Below are positions 1 through 9,112 of a stretch of DNA of 64,000 nt, piece by piece. Every line of letters starts with the position of its first letter. The stretch's first letter is position 1. The notes below the pieces were generated by a model, which worked only from the letters and a program-made list of their open reading frames with translations, made no database searches and was not told the origin of the DNA. Source of the DNA: Alteromonas oceanisediminis (GTDB lineage: Bacteria; Pseudomonadota; Gammaproteobacteria; Enterobacterales; Alteromonadaceae); contig NZ_JAHCTA010000003.1 of assembly GCF_018474025.1 (NCBI RefSeq), positions 62,001 to 126,000 of the forward strand, read 5' to 3'. Both the position numbers and the translations under genes were made by a program.

Positions 1-1
1 A

Positions 2-1588
2 TCATGAAGCTGCCGCAGACGCTACTGAGTCAAGCATGGCGTACATCGCGGAAAACGCGGTTACGGGCGCAGCAGTAGGTTTGCCGTGCTGCCAATCACC
101 TTTCTCCACACCACTACCGGCAATATCGACATGCGTGAACGCCAAAGGCGACTCACTGCCAAGGTCATGTTCATCAAGCCCGGAGGCAATGGCTAAAAAC
201 GCCATTGGGAATTGATGCCCACGCGGCGTCGTGGCCGAGGGCCCATTATTTGATGACAGCACATCATCCGCGTGTGTGCGCGCCCGGATAAAGTCATAAT
301 CTTCGCGCCGGCTAAGAGACGGTTCGCCCATGTCGCCCCACAAAGCGCCTGCCGCGACGAGTTGTTCAGCAATATTAGCCTGCTCCGCGACACCGTTCTG
401 TACATAACCAGTGTATGGCCCAAACGCAATCGCGGCGTGCCCGGTCAGTGTCGCCATGGTGAATATTTCGGACTGAGTATCTGGGGCGGCATCCAGCGCC
501 AGCTCGCGCAAATGTGACAACACATCGGCTAAAACCATGCGCCCTTCTGCGTCAGTGTTGCCGACTCGGACGCGCTTACCGGCGTGCCCCTGAATAATTT
601 CATCCGGCACGAAAGCGTCGCTGCCAATACTGTTACGCACAACACCCAGCTCCGCCACCACGTGTAAACCTTTTGGCTGCGTATCAGCAAGCGTGCGCAT
701 AAGCCCCGCCACCGCAGCCGCTCCGCCTTTGTCGCGACTCATGCCAGCCATATGCCCATTCACTTTTAAATCTGCGCCACCGGTATCAAAAGTGATGCCC
801 TTGCCTGCCAGAAATAGCGATTTGGTAATGGGGCCGCTTCCGGTGTAAGTCAGCCTGACCACGCGAGGTTGATGACGCTCCACCTTAACCGACGCGCGGG
901 CCACGGCATGAAGCAAGGGGTAGTCTTGCCTGAGCGTCGTATCATCATCAATCACGGCGACACTCACGGCACTGCCTGCGAACGCTTGTTGGCAGTACTG
1001 CGCAAACGCAGGCGGTGCCATGCGCTCAGGCTCGGTACCACACAAATCACGTGCCACGCGTTTACCCGCTTCAACAGCATTTAAATACCCACACTGTGCG
1101 TCATTGAGACCAACGATGCCGATGTATTCAATCGGCTCGACTGTATTTTCACCTTTGGACTCTCGCGCTTCCAGTGGTTGCCAGAGCGCCTGAGTCATGC
1201 CCAAGAAAGCAGCCTCTAGCGCTTTGGCATATTTGGCATCCGTGACTTTTAATGAAACCATGAGTAATGGTTTCTCAATACCGGCTTCACGCATTACGCC
1301 TGCGGCCTGATGAGCAACGTCAAATATTCTGCGTACATCGTCATAGTAACGGTCAAGTCGACCGGTCGGAACATGCAGTAACCGCCCACCGGGCAATTCA
1401 TTGTGTGCCAAAAGGCAGATTTCTTTTCCGACACGCGCATCAATTCGTTTCTGCGCTTCCAACGCGGGTGCCACACCTCCCAGTTGCTGACTGTCTAATG
1501 TGTCGGATATCACCACGGCAGCGTCAAACTGGCTAAATGTTTGAGGGTCATTTAACGAAGAAATCGCAATGGCTTTAGGCGCAGGCAT
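2..1588 (-). CDS. M17 family leucyl aminopeptidase
   Basis: Cytosolic zinc/manganese aminopeptidase of peptidase family M17, 528 residues. The C-terminal catalytic domain carries the metal and active-site signatures AGKGITFDTGG (residues 261-271, Lys263 and Asp268 as expected ligands), an Asp in SRDKGG (about 286) and the family signature NTDAEGR (344-350). The N-terminal 200 residues are the variable M17 domain. The start codon ATG has AGGAT six bases upstream. The gene is complete: its stop lies at the very left edge of the window. It is separated by about 25 bp from dinB, which lies upstream on the same strand. It differs from PepA/PepB enough in the N-terminal half that I do not assign a gene symbol; substrate range is unknown. 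Confidence 0.9.
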   Translation of the reverse strand: MPAPKAIAISSLNDPQTFSQFDAAVVISDTLDSQQLGGVAPALEAQKRIDARVGKEICLLAHNELPGGRLLHVPTGRLDRYYDDVRRIFDVAHQAAGVMREAGIEKPLLMVSLKVTDAKYAKALEAAFLGMTQALWQPLEARESKGENTVEPIEYIGIVGLNDAQCGYLNAVEAGKRVARDLCGTEPERMAPPAFAQYCQQAFAGSAVSVAVIDDDTTLRQDYPLLHAVARASVKVERHQPRVVRLTYTGSGPITKSLFLAGKGITFDTGGADLKVNGHMAGMSRDKGGAAAVAGLMRTLADTQPKGLHVVAELGVVRNSIGSDAFVPDEIIQGHAGKRVRVGNTDAEGRMVLADVLSHLRELALDAAPDTQSEIFTMATLTGHAAIAFGPYTGYVQNGVAEQANIAEQLVAAGALWGDMGEPSLSRREDYDFIRARTHADDVLSSNNGPSATTPRGHQFPMAFLAIASGLDEHDLGSESPLAFTHVDIAGSGVEKGDWQHGKPTAAPVTAFSAMYAMLDSVASAAAS

Positions 1589-1613
1589 AGTTAATCCTAT
1601 TTAAAACGTGAAT

Positions 1614-2714
1614 TTACACTGAGTATTGTGCACTGGGCTCTGCGGCTAACTCAAGACCTTCGAGCGGTAATATCAGCTGATGCATCGCAGAATGACTCGG
1701 CAATCCAACGTGCAACCCGACCAAGCGGATACCGCGCCCGTTCGCTCGGGCAAACGCTTCGGCCATCAACTCGTCGAAGTACGCGCGTTTCCACTGCCCG
1801 GTTTTGTGTTCAACCGTTGTTTGTTGAAAATCGTTAAACTTTAGCTTCACACCCTGTGAAGCAATCAGCGGCGTACTCTGGGATGATTTAGTTGCTCGCT
1901 GAAGCAGGCTGTCGTGAAGTTTGTGTACAATGGCAAGGCACTCGTCCAGGCTGGTTATATCTTCTGATAGTGTACGCTCTACTCCTATCGACTTACGCTG
2001 ACGTTGTGTGCTTAATTCGCGTTCATCAATTCCATGGCTGCGCTCCCACAACACGGGACCAAACTTACCAAACTCTTTTACCAGACGTTCCAATGGATAG
2101 CTCCTCACATCATTACAAGTATATAGACCCAGCCGATGCAATTTTTCAATCGTGACTTTGCCAACACCGGGTATTTTTCGAAGCGGCAGCGTGCGTACAA
2201 ATCCATCCACTTGGTCTGGGGTGATGACGCACAGGCCGTCAGGTTTGTTTTCATCGCTGGCGATCTTCGCCACGAACTTAATCGGCGCAACGCCTGCCGA
2301 GGCCGTCAGTCCAAGTTCATTGTGAATAGTGCGGCGTATATCTTCCGCTATCAGCGTTGCACTGCCACCGAAGCGGCTGCAGTCAGTGACATCGAGATAG
2401 GCTTCATCCAGCGACAAAGGTTCTATCTTGCTGGTGTAGCGCGCAAAGATAGCGCGGATCTTTTTTGATTCAGACGAGTAAACATCCATACGCCCCTTGA
2501 GAAGCACCAAGTTTGGGCACAATCGCACGGCGTGGGCCGTTGCCATCGCTGAGCGCACACCGAATTTGCGCGCAGGGTAATTACACGTACTGATAACACC
2601 TCGACGCTCAGAGCTGCCTCCAATAGCGATGGGCACATGCCTTAGCCTCGGGTTATCACGCATTTCCACTGCCGCATAAAAACAGTCCATATCGACATGG
2701 ATAATTTTTCGCAC
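1614..2714 (-). CDS. dinB: DNA polymerase IV (Y-family translesion polymerase)
   Basis: Error-prone translesion DNA polymerase of the SOS response. I place the start at the GTG at 2714, giving 366 residues beginning (M)RKIIHVDMD, which matches the N-terminus of E. coli DinB. The longer reading frame from an ATG at 2810 would run through a LexA box and is not credible. Catalytic residues fall exactly at Asp8, Asp103 and Glu104 (motif SLDEAYLD), the same numbering as in E. coli. A C-terminal QLILPL motif matches the beta-clamp binding peptide. The LexA box ends 15 bp before the start codon, so SOS induction is the expected regulation. The ribosome-binding site is weak (AAGTGG). Confidence 0.96.
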   Translation of the reverse strand: MRKIIHVDMDCFYAAVEMRDNPRLRHVPIAIGGSSERRGVISTCNYPARKFGVRSAMATAHAVRLCPNLVLLKGRMDVYSSESKKIRAIFARYTSKIEPLSLDEAYLDVTDCSRFGGSATLIAEDIRRTIHNELGLTASAGVAPIKFVAKIASDENKPDGLCVITPDQVDGFVRTLPLRKIPGVGKVTIEKLHRLGLYTCNDVRSYPLERLVKEFGKFGPVLWERSHGIDERELSTQRQRKSIGVERTLSEDITSLDECLAIVHKLHDSLLQRATKSSQSTPLIASQGVKLKFNDFQQTTVEHKTGQWKRAYFDELMAEAFARANGRGIRLVGLHVGLPSHSAMHQLILPLEGLELAAEPSAQYSV

Positions 2715-2729
2715 AACAGAACCACTTAA

Positions 2730-2745
2730 CTGTATAGATAGACAG
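2730..2745 (-). promoter_or_regulatory. LexA (SOS) box of dinB
   Basis: CTGTATAGATAGACAG has the full gammaproteobacterial consensus CTGT-N8-ACAG with an AT-rich centre. It sits directly upstream of the dinB GTG start. A TATACT hexamer read on the minus strand overlaps its upstream edge, as expected for a repressor that occludes the promoter. Confidence 0.92.
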
Positions 2746-2931
2746 TATATTGACGTTAATTTAATGGGTTTGCAACTCATTTGGGGTTTTGACACTCGGT
2801 GTTGAACCACATGAGCGCAACCGTTTTTTGTCAGGCTGACTCAAAGTAACGCACTTTACCTGGCATTCACATTGACATAACCTACGCCTTCACACTGCTC
2901 ACCAATGATACGCAACGACGGAGGTCACCTA

Positions 2932-4476
2932 ATGCCGCAGACCGCAACGCGCATACAACATGTGGTTATTTTAGGTGGCGGCACCGCAGGGTGGCTATCA
3001 GCGGCAGTGCTCAGTCATACCTTACGCCATCGGTCAATTCAGGTTACGCTAGTCGAATCGGATCAGATAGGCACTATCGGCGTGGGTGAAGCAACGATCC
3101 CAACGTTTGTCGATACCTTGCGCAGCTTAGGTATTGATGAGGCTGACTTTATTCGACGCACTCAGGCAAGTTTCAAGCTGGGTATCCGATTTGATGACTG
3201 GCTCAGTCAAGGTCAGAGTTATTTACACCCTTTTGGACAAGTGGGGCAACCTGTTAATCATCTGGATTTTTTCCATTACTGGCAATCTGCTTATCAGCGT
3301 CAGCAAGCTGCACCGTTCGAGCAATATTCACCGGCCGCGCACATGATTGCGCACAATCGGTTCTACGTCCCTCAAAATGCCGCTGGTACGCCAATACAGG
3401 GCGCCGCATACGCATTGCACATTGATGCTGGGTTAGCGGCCCAATTTTTCAGAGAATATGCTGAAAAACGGGGCGTTTCACGTATTGAAGGCAAAGTCAC
3501 TCGCGTTGGACATCATATCAATCACGACATAAGCCACCTTGAGATCGAACGCAGTAAAGGAACAGAAAAGGTTGCCGGCGATTTGTACATTGATTGTAGC
3601 GGATTTGCGGCTCGGTTGATTGGCACTGAAATGGATAGCCGTTTTACGGATTGGTCGGATTTTTTACCTGTCAATCGTGCTGTCACCGTTCAAACAACGG
3701 TTGGCGAACTTGCTCCAGTAACCGTTGCTAAAGCACAGCCCTATGGCTGGAGTTGGCACATTCCCCTGCAACATCGAACCGGTAACGGGTACGTCTTTTC
3801 ACGGCAAGATTGCGACGACGAGACCGCGTTGAACACGTTGCTCAGGCAGGTCGCCGGAGAGTGCGTGAACGAACCACGTTTCATCAACTTTACCAATGGA
3901 TTTCGGTCACAAAGCTGGAAAGGTAATTGCGTCGCCATCGGTTTGGCGAGTGGGTTTTTAGAGCCTTTGGAGAGCACCGCCATTCACTTGGTGAGTAAGA
4001 GTTTGCGACAGCTGTTAAAGCTTTTTCCGGAAACCACTGATTGTGCTGCACTCGCCTCAGAATACAATCGTGTGTTGAGCGAGGATTATAATGAAATACG
4101 CGATTTTCTCGTGTTCCATTATTGCACCACCCAGCGTGACGACACGCTTTTCTGGCAACGTTTGCGTGAAAATCCTCTTCCGGACACGCTACAGCATAAA
4201 ATCGCATTGTTGAAAAACAATGGGTGGGTAGATACCCCGTCTCAGTGTCTTTTCCAAGCCGTAAGCTGGTATGCGATTGCCAGTGGTATGCAAACCTTAC
4301 CGATGCGTGATTTTAGTTTGTGTGATCCCGCAGGAACAGCGCAAGCGCAAACCCTGTTGCAAACACTGCCTAAACACATTCAACGCAGTGTTGAACCGCT
4401 TCCACGCCACCGAGACTTTATTGAGAAACATTGCCAATCGCCGCCCTTGGAGACCCTGAGTCAGAGTAGCCTTTAA
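2932..4476 (+). CDS. flavin-dependent tryptophan halogenase family protein
   Basis: FAD-dependent halogenase of the PrnA/RebH type, 514 residues. FADH2, supplied by a separate flavin reductase, reacts with O2 and halide to give the halogenating species. The sequence shows the dinucleotide-binding GGGTAGW motif (15-21), a candidate catalytic lysine in ASFKLG (Lys82), the halogenase signature WSWHIP (273-278) and the EPLESTAIH motif that holds the active-site glutamate in PrnA. The start at 2932 is chosen because GGAGGT lies seven bases upstream; an in-frame ATG at 2905 lacks this. Its stop codon overlaps the stop of the convergent nqrM. No flavin reductase, biosynthetic genes or receptor partner are adjacent, so the substrate (free tryptophan, peptide or other aromatic) is unknown. 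Confidence 0.9.
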   Translation: MPQTATRIQHVVILGGGTAGWLSAAVLSHTLRHRSIQVTLVESDQIGTIGVGEATIPTFVDTLRSLGIDEADFIRRTQASFKLGIRFDDWLSQGQSYLHPFGQVGQPVNHLDFFHYWQSAYQRQQAAPFEQYSPAAHMIAHNRFYVPQNAAGTPIQGAAYALHIDAGLAAQFFREYAEKRGVSRIEGKVTRVGHHINHDISHLEIERSKGTEKVAGDLYIDCSGFAARLIGTEMDSRFTDWSDFLPVNRAVTVQTTVGELAPVTVAKAQPYGWSWHIPLQHRTGNGYVFSRQDCDDETALNTLLRQVAGECVNEPRFINFTNGFRSQSWKGNCVAIGLASGFLEPLESTAIHLVSKSLRQLLKLFPETTDCAALASEYNRVLSEDYNEIRDFLVFHYCTTQRDDTLFWQRLRENPLPDTLQHKIALLKNNGWVDTPSQCLFQAVSWYAIASGMQTLPMRDFSLCDPAGTAQAQTLLQTLPKHIQRSVEPLPRHRDFIEKHCQSPPLETLSQSSL

Positions 4477-4709
4477 ATAATTTTGTTCTTTTGCCACTCA
4501 GCGAGTTTTTCCTGACGGGCCTCTTCGCGAGCCATCCTCGCCAGCTTGCGGTCGCACGGTTCTGGGCAATCACAGGCTTTTGATATACCAATAGCGCCTA
4601 ACCCGCCGCAACTGCCGGCAATCGTTTTACGCTGAAATACATACCCTACTGCCATGGCCAGTACCATCGCGAGGAAAAATACGAAAGCCAAAATAAACGT
4701 ACTCATCAT
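4473..4709 (-). CDS. nqrM: Na+-NQR maturation protein NqrM
   Basis: Small membrane protein (78 residues, formerly DUF539) required for maturation of Na+-translocating NADH:quinone reductase, thought to deliver iron to the Cys-ligated centre between NqrD and NqrE. One N-terminal transmembrane helix (about residues 4-24) is followed by four conserved cysteines at 34, 46, 48 and 52 and a charged C-terminal tail. It lies 34 bp downstream of apbE at the end of the nqr gene set on the same strand, the normal place for it. Its stop codon overlaps that of the convergent halogenase gene. A start at the second Met is equally possible. Confidence 0.95.
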   Translation of the reverse strand: MMSTFILAFVFFLAMVLAMAVGYVFQRKTIAGSCGGLGAIGISKACDCPEPCDRKLARMAREEARQEKLAEWQKNKII

Positions 4710-4743
4710 AAACTATCTCTACCCCTATCTTTGAAATCGTAAA

Positions 4744-5757
4744 CTACGGTGTCACTGTCGTGACATCGCGCTCAAATGCGCTTGAGATCCATTCAACAAA
4801 CTCATCACCTTCTTTGCTGATAAGCAGCACAGCCAACTCATTTTCTTCGGCCAAGTTCATGGCTTCGGCAGCTCCCTTCACTAACAGTGCGGTTGCGAGA
4901 CCATCAGCGGTCATTGCTGACGGATGCACCACAGTCACCGACACAAGATTATGTTGTATCGGGTAGCCTGTACGCGGGTCGATAATGTGCGAGTACCGCA
5001 CGCCATCCTGTTCATAATAGTTGCGGTAATCACCAGACGTGGCAATACCGTTGTTACCAATTTCGATGATTTTTTGTAATGATCGTTCCGTCGATACCGG
5101 TTTTTCTATCGCAATGCGCCAGCGCTGGCCATTAAGCTTAGTTCCCGCGACACGCATTTCTCCGCCAATTTCAACCAGATAATTATCTAATCCTTGAGCC
5201 TCCAGCACGCTGACAACGGCATCGACGCCATAACCCTTTGCAATCGTGCTGAGGTCAACATACAGCGCAGGCAATGCTTTGTGAGCACTATTGCGACCAA
5301 GGATCAGTTTTTCTATGCCGGTTTGTGCAAGTGTTTGCTCCACTACCGGTTTAGCCGGTACTTTTTCAGCGCGCTGAGTTGGACCAAAACCCCATAAGTT
5401 AACCACGGGGCCTATCGTAATGTCTAACGCACCATCTGTGAGCTCGGCAATGCGCTTAGCTTCTGACATTACTGCCAATGTTTCCGCTGACAAAGGGAAA
5501 GTGTCTTTGCCGTTGTATTGATTAAATCGCGACAACTCCGACGCTGGATCATAAGTCGACATGAGCGCATTCACACGAATGAGGGTATCTTCAATGTCCT
5601 GATGCACGACGACGTCATCAACCCCTTCGATTGGCGAGTACTTGACGTTGTAAGTGGTACCCATCGTTGAACCTTGCAGATGCACTTCAATAGGGGTTCT
5701 ATCTGCGCAGGCACTCAGAAATAGTAAACCGCTTAGAATAAGGACTATTTGCTTCAC
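4744..5757 (-). CDS. apbE: FAD:protein FMN transferase (ApbE lipoprotein)
   Basis: Periplasmic flavin transferase that covalently attaches FMN to threonine residues of NqrB and NqrC. From the GTG at 5757 the protein has 337 residues and begins with a lipoprotein signal peptide whose lipobox LSAC places the lipidated Cys at 17. A longer frame from an ATG at 5817 would begin upstream of a Rho-independent terminator, so the GTG start is preferred; an AAAGAG stretch precedes it. ApbE-family segments visible are MGTTYNVKY, the DLSTIAKGYGVD block, the EIGGE motif and HIIDPRTGYP with the metal-site ADGLATAL region. It lies between nqrF and nqrM, so its target proteins are encoded in the same gene set. 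Confidence 0.94.
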   Translation of the reverse strand: MKQIVLILSGLLFLSACADRTPIEVHLQGSTMGTTYNVKYSPIEGVDDVVVHQDIEDTLIRVNALMSTYDPASELSRFNQYNGKDTFPLSAETLAVMSEAKRIAELTDGALDITIGPVVNLWGFGPTQRAEKVPAKPVVEQTLAQTGIEKLILGRNSAHKALPALYVDLSTIAKGYGVDAVVSVLEAQGLDNYLVEIGGEMRVAGTKLNGQRWRIAIEKPVSTERSLQKIIEIGNNGIATSGDYRNYYEQDGVRYSHIIDPRTGYPIQHNLVSVTVVHPSAMTADGLATALLVKGAAEAMNLAEENELAVLLISKEGDEFVEWISSAFERDVTTVTP

Positions 5758-5776
5758 ACTATTGCTCTTTTCTCGC

Positions 5777-5798
5777 AAAAAAAGAGGGCTAAAAGCCC
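5777..5798 (-). terminator. intercistronic Rho-independent terminator after nqrF
   Basis: Read on the minus strand: GGGCT-TTT-AGCCC followed by TC and seven T residues. It lies 35 bp after the nqrF stop and 20 bp before the apbE GTG. The stem is only five base pairs, so it may attenuate rather than fully stop transcription into apbE-nqrM. Confidence 0.8.
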
Positions 5799-5832
5799 CC
5801 TTCAATTCAATGTTCACTGAACTAATGGCTGA

Positions 5833-7065
5833 TTAACCGCCAAAGTCATCCAGCATGATATTTTCGTCTTCAACACCAAGCTCTTTGAGCATGTTAATGA
5901 CTGCAGCATTCATCATGGGCGGACCGCACATATAGAACTCACAATCTTCTGGTGCAGGATGATCCTTCAAGTAATTTTCTAGCAGTACCTGATGGATGAA
6001 GCCGGTGTGGCCTTCCCAGTTGTCTTCAGGTTGAGGATCGGAAAGTGCAACATACCAATTAAAGTTTTCGTTCTCTTTTTGCAGCATATCGAAATCTTCT
6101 ACGTAGAACATTTCGCGCAAAGAACGAGCGCCATACCAGAACGTAATCTTGCGATCAGTATTCAGACGACGCAACTGGTCGAAGATATGCGAACGCATGG
6201 GTGCCATACCAGCACCACCGCCAACAAACACCATTTCAGCATCGGTATCTTTGGCAAAAAATTCACCAAACGGCCCTGAAATCGTGACTTTATCACCTTC
6301 TTTAAGACTCCAAATAAAGGAACTCATTTTACCCGCAGGTAAGCTTAAATTGTTTGGCGGAGGCGTGGCGATACGCACATTCAGCATGATAATCCCCTCT
6401 TCCTCGGGGTAATTTGCCATTGAATACGCACGGATTGTCTCTTCATCCACTTTTGATTCAATATCGAAGAAGCCGAAACGCTCCCAGTCACCGCGATATT
6501 CAGCAGGAATGTCAAAATCCTTGTACTTAACATGATGAGGTGGCGCTTCAATCTGAATATAACCACCGGCGCGGAACGGTACGCTCTCACCATCAGGGAT
6601 CGCTAGCTTAAGTTCTTTAATGAAGGTCGCCTCGTTATTGTTAGAAATAACTTCGCAATCCCATTTCTTAATACCGAACGTTTCTTCCGGTAATTCTATT
6701 TTCATGTCCTGCTTGATAGACACCTGACAAGACAAACGGCAACCCTCACGCGCTTCGCCTTTGGTGATGTGGTCAAGCTCTGTCGGTAATATCTCACCAC
6801 CGCCCTCTTTCACATCAACGCGGCACTGGCCACAAGAGCCACCACCACCACACGCTGATGACACGAAAATACCTGCATCAGCTAAAGCACCCAGCAACTT
6901 TCCACCGGGAGATGCTGTCAGTACTTTGTCGGGATCATCATTGATCATGATCTTCACGTCGCCGCTGGGTACCAACTTCGACTTTGCGAACATGATGATG
7001 AAAACCAAGGCGAGAACGATGGCGATAAACATGCCTACGCCAAGGTAAATTTCAATTTGATTCAT
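5833..7065 (-). CDS. nqrF: Na+-NQR subunit F (NADH dehydrogenase subunit)
   Basis: Electron-input subunit of Na+-translocating NADH:ubiquinone oxidoreductase, 410 residues. An N-terminal membrane anchor (about 7-27) is followed by a ferredoxin-like domain with [2Fe-2S] ligands Cys72, Cys78, Cys81 and Cys113, then a ferredoxin-reductase domain with the FAD motif RAYS (212-215) and the NADH motif VGGGAGMAP (281-289). It ends in the aromatic/glycine tail DDFGG typical of the family. It is the last structural gene of the nqrABCDEF operon and is followed by a terminator. Confidence 0.98.
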   Translation of the reverse strand: MNQIEIYLGVGMFIAIVLALVFIIMFAKSKLVPSGDVKIMINDDPDKVLTASPGGKLLGALADAGIFVSSACGGGGSCGQCRVDVKEGGGEILPTELDHITKGEAREGCRLSCQVSIKQDMKIELPEETFGIKKWDCEVISNNNEATFIKELKLAIPDGESVPFRAGGYIQIEAPPHHVKYKDFDIPAEYRGDWERFGFFDIESKVDEETIRAYSMANYPEEEGIIMLNVRIATPPPNNLSLPAGKMSSFIWSLKEGDKVTISGPFGEFFAKDTDAEMVFVGGGAGMAPMRSHIFDQLRRLNTDRKITFWYGARSLREMFYVEDFDMLQKENENFNWYVALSDPQPEDNWEGHTGFIHQVLLENYLKDHPAPEDCEFYMCGPPMMNAAVINMLKELGVEDENIMLDDFGG

Positions 7066-7087
7066 ACCTAATGACCTGCCTTAATAA

Positions 7088-7696
7088 TTAAAGTTGAATG
7101 CCGGTGAACGATTGGAAACCTAAAGCCATTAGACCTGCAATCATAAACACTGAGCCCAATCCGCGAACACCGTCAGGCATATCAGCGTACTTAAGTTTTT
7201 CACGCACTGCGGCAAGCAATGTAATTGCGATCGCCCAACCAATGCCGCTACCTAATCCGTAAACGATACTTTCAGTGAAGTTGTATTCGCGCTGAACAGC
7301 GAAAGCAACACCACCGAAAATAGCGCAGTTTACGGTAATGAGCGGTAGGAAAATCCCCAGCGCGTTGTACAGTGCTGGGAAAAACTTATCCAGGCTCATT
7401 TCCAAAATCTGAACCAGAGCAGCAATTACGCCGATAAAGGTCAAAAAGTTCAGGAAGCTTAGATCTGCGTCTGGAAAACCGGCCCACGCCAATGCGCCAG
7501 GCGCAAGAATGTTGACGTAAATAACCTGATTAACCGGCACTGAGATGACCAGCACAACGATAACCGCAACGCCAAGGCCCATCGATGTTTTCACTTTTTT
7601 CGATACGGCTAAGAATGTACACATCCCCAAAAACAGAGACAATGCCATGTTTTCAACAAAGATTGAGCGTACAAGTAGTGAGATATAATGTTCCAT
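7088..7696 (-). CDS. nqrE: Na+-NQR subunit E
   Basis: Integral membrane subunit, 202 residues and about six transmembrane helices, forming a pseudo-symmetric pair with NqrD. Cys26 and Cys124 correspond to the two conserved cysteines that ligate the intramembrane iron-sulfur centre at the NqrD/E interface. Its start is 3 bp after the nqrD stop and its stop is 22 bp before nqrF, consistent with one transcript. Confidence 0.98.
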   Translation of the reverse strand: MEHYISLLVRSIFVENMALSLFLGMCTFLAVSKKVKTSMGLGVAVIVVLVISVPVNQVIYVNILAPGALAWAGFPDADLSFLNFLTFIGVIAALVQILEMSLDKFFPALYNALGIFLPLITVNCAIFGGVAFAVQREYNFTESIVYGLGSGIGWAIAITLLAAVREKLKYADMPDGVRGLGSVFMIAGLMALGFQSFTGIQL

Positions 7697-7699
7697 GTC

Positions 7700-8332
7700 T
7701 TATTCCTTCGGCTCAACTTGTTCAGGTCGGATAGTACGAATAAACCAGATCATACCGCCAATCAAAAAGAACGAACTGAACGGTAGAATCAGAAGGCCGT
7801 TACCTTGATACCAGCCACCGTTTTGCACCAGCGGCAAAATTTCGAATCCTAAGATAGTACCAAAACCAGCCAGCTCTTTAATCGTACCAATCACGATAAG
7901 GATGAATGAGTAACCCAAACCGTTCCCAATACCATCAAGGAAGCTCATCAGAGGCGGGCTCTTCATCGCGTAAGCTTCAGCACGCCCCATAACGATACAG
8001 TTGGTGATAATCAAGCCCACAAATACCGACAACTGCTTCGATATTTCATACGAATAAGCTTTCAGGATTTGGTCAACAACGATCACCAGTGATGCGATTA
8101 TCGTCATTTGGATAATGATCCGCACACTGGAGGGAATATGATTACGAATAATCGAGATAAATAAATTTGAAAACGCCACAACGGTCGTCAACGCCAGCGA
8201 CATCACCAACGCTGTTTCTAACTTGGTGGTAATTGCCAGTGCAGAACAAATACCCAGTACATGCAGCGCAATTGGATTGCTATCTAAAATTGGCCCAAAC
8301 AGGGCTTTTTTCATTTCTTTTACATCAGCCAT
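7700..8332 (-). CDS. nqrD: Na+-NQR subunit D
   Basis: Integral membrane subunit, 210 residues with about six transmembrane helices. The two family cysteines fall at 29 and 112, matching the Vibrio cholerae positions that co-ligate the intramembrane iron centre with NqrE. It is preceded by nqrC (12 bp gap) and followed by nqrE (3 bp gap) in the standard operon order. Confidence 0.98.
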   Translation of the reverse strand: MADVKEMKKALFGPILDSNPIALHVLGICSALAITTKLETALVMSLALTTVVAFSNLFISIIRNHIPSSVRIIIQMTIIASLVIVVDQILKAYSYEISKQLSVFVGLIITNCIVMGRAEAYAMKSPPLMSFLDGIGNGLGYSFILIVIGTIKELAGFGTILGFEILPLVQNGGWYQGNGLLILPFSSFFLIGGMIWFIRTIRPEQVEPKE

Positions 8333-8344
8333 TCTTAAAGCCCC

Positions 8345-9112
8345 TTACGAACGCCATGATTGATTTTTAAGGTACGGACCGTAACCATTTTCACCGGCCC
8401 AATAAGTCAGCGTATTTTCAACGCCATTACTGGTAAGCGTAGCGCCGGAAAGCGCATCAACGGCATACGGGTTGTCATTACCCGCTTGCTTTTTGACCTG
8501 AATCGCAACATCGCCATTTTGGTATAGCTTTTTGCCATCCCACTTAGCCTGCCAGCTAGGGTTTTGAATTTCACCACCCAGCCCTGGTGTTTCCTGATGT
8601 TGATAATAAATCAATTCGCGTACCGTTTTACCATCTGCATCCACTGCCAGGAAGCCGTACATCAAGCCCCACAGACCACTACCATGCACCGGCAGCACGA
8701 TACGACTCACATCGCCGGCTTCATTCTTAACGATGTAAACATTCGCCACGTTGGCACGACGTTGAAACCCAACATTGCTATTTTCCACGCGAACACTGGC
8801 CTCAGGATCTTTAGCCGACGTGTACATGTCGTAGTCGCCATCTTTCTCGACGTAGTTATCCGTACCCAATTCAACATAACGCTCTTCGACAAACTCGTCA
8901 TAAATGGCTGAGAGTTCCTCGTTGCTTAAGCCCGCTTCGTATAAGCCGGCAGCAGTAAGAATATTTGATTTTTTGTCAATCGCCGCGTTGGTTTGCTGTA
9001 GTGAGCGAAGGCCCACCGCAGCACCCGAGACAACAATTGAACATACCAGACAGACGGCGACTACAACGCCGACGGTTTTTCCGAAAGTTTCTTTCTTAGC
9101 CGACACGTGCAA
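8345..9112 (-). CDS. nqrC: Na+-NQR subunit C (covalent FMN subunit)
   Basis: Periplasm-facing flavoprotein subunit, 255 residues, with a single N-terminal membrane anchor (about 12-36). The flavinylation motif SGAT is at 222-225, so Thr225 is the predicted phosphoester-FMN site added by ApbE, the same residue number as in V. cholerae NqrC. The first 17 bp overlap the end of nqrB, suggesting translational coupling. Confidence 0.98.
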   Translation of the reverse strand: MHVSAKKETFGKTVGVVVAVCLVCSIVVSGAAVGLRSLQQTNAAIDKKSNILTAAGLYEAGLSNEELSAIYDEFVEERYVELGTDNYVEKDGDYDMYTSAKDPEASVRVENSNVGFQRRANVANVYIVKNEAGDVSRIVLPVHGSGLWGLMYGFLAVDADGKTVRELIYYQHQETPGLGGEIQNPSWQAKWDGKKLYQNGDVAIQVKKQAGNDNPYAVDALSGATLTSNGVENTLTYWAGENGYGPYLKNQSWRS

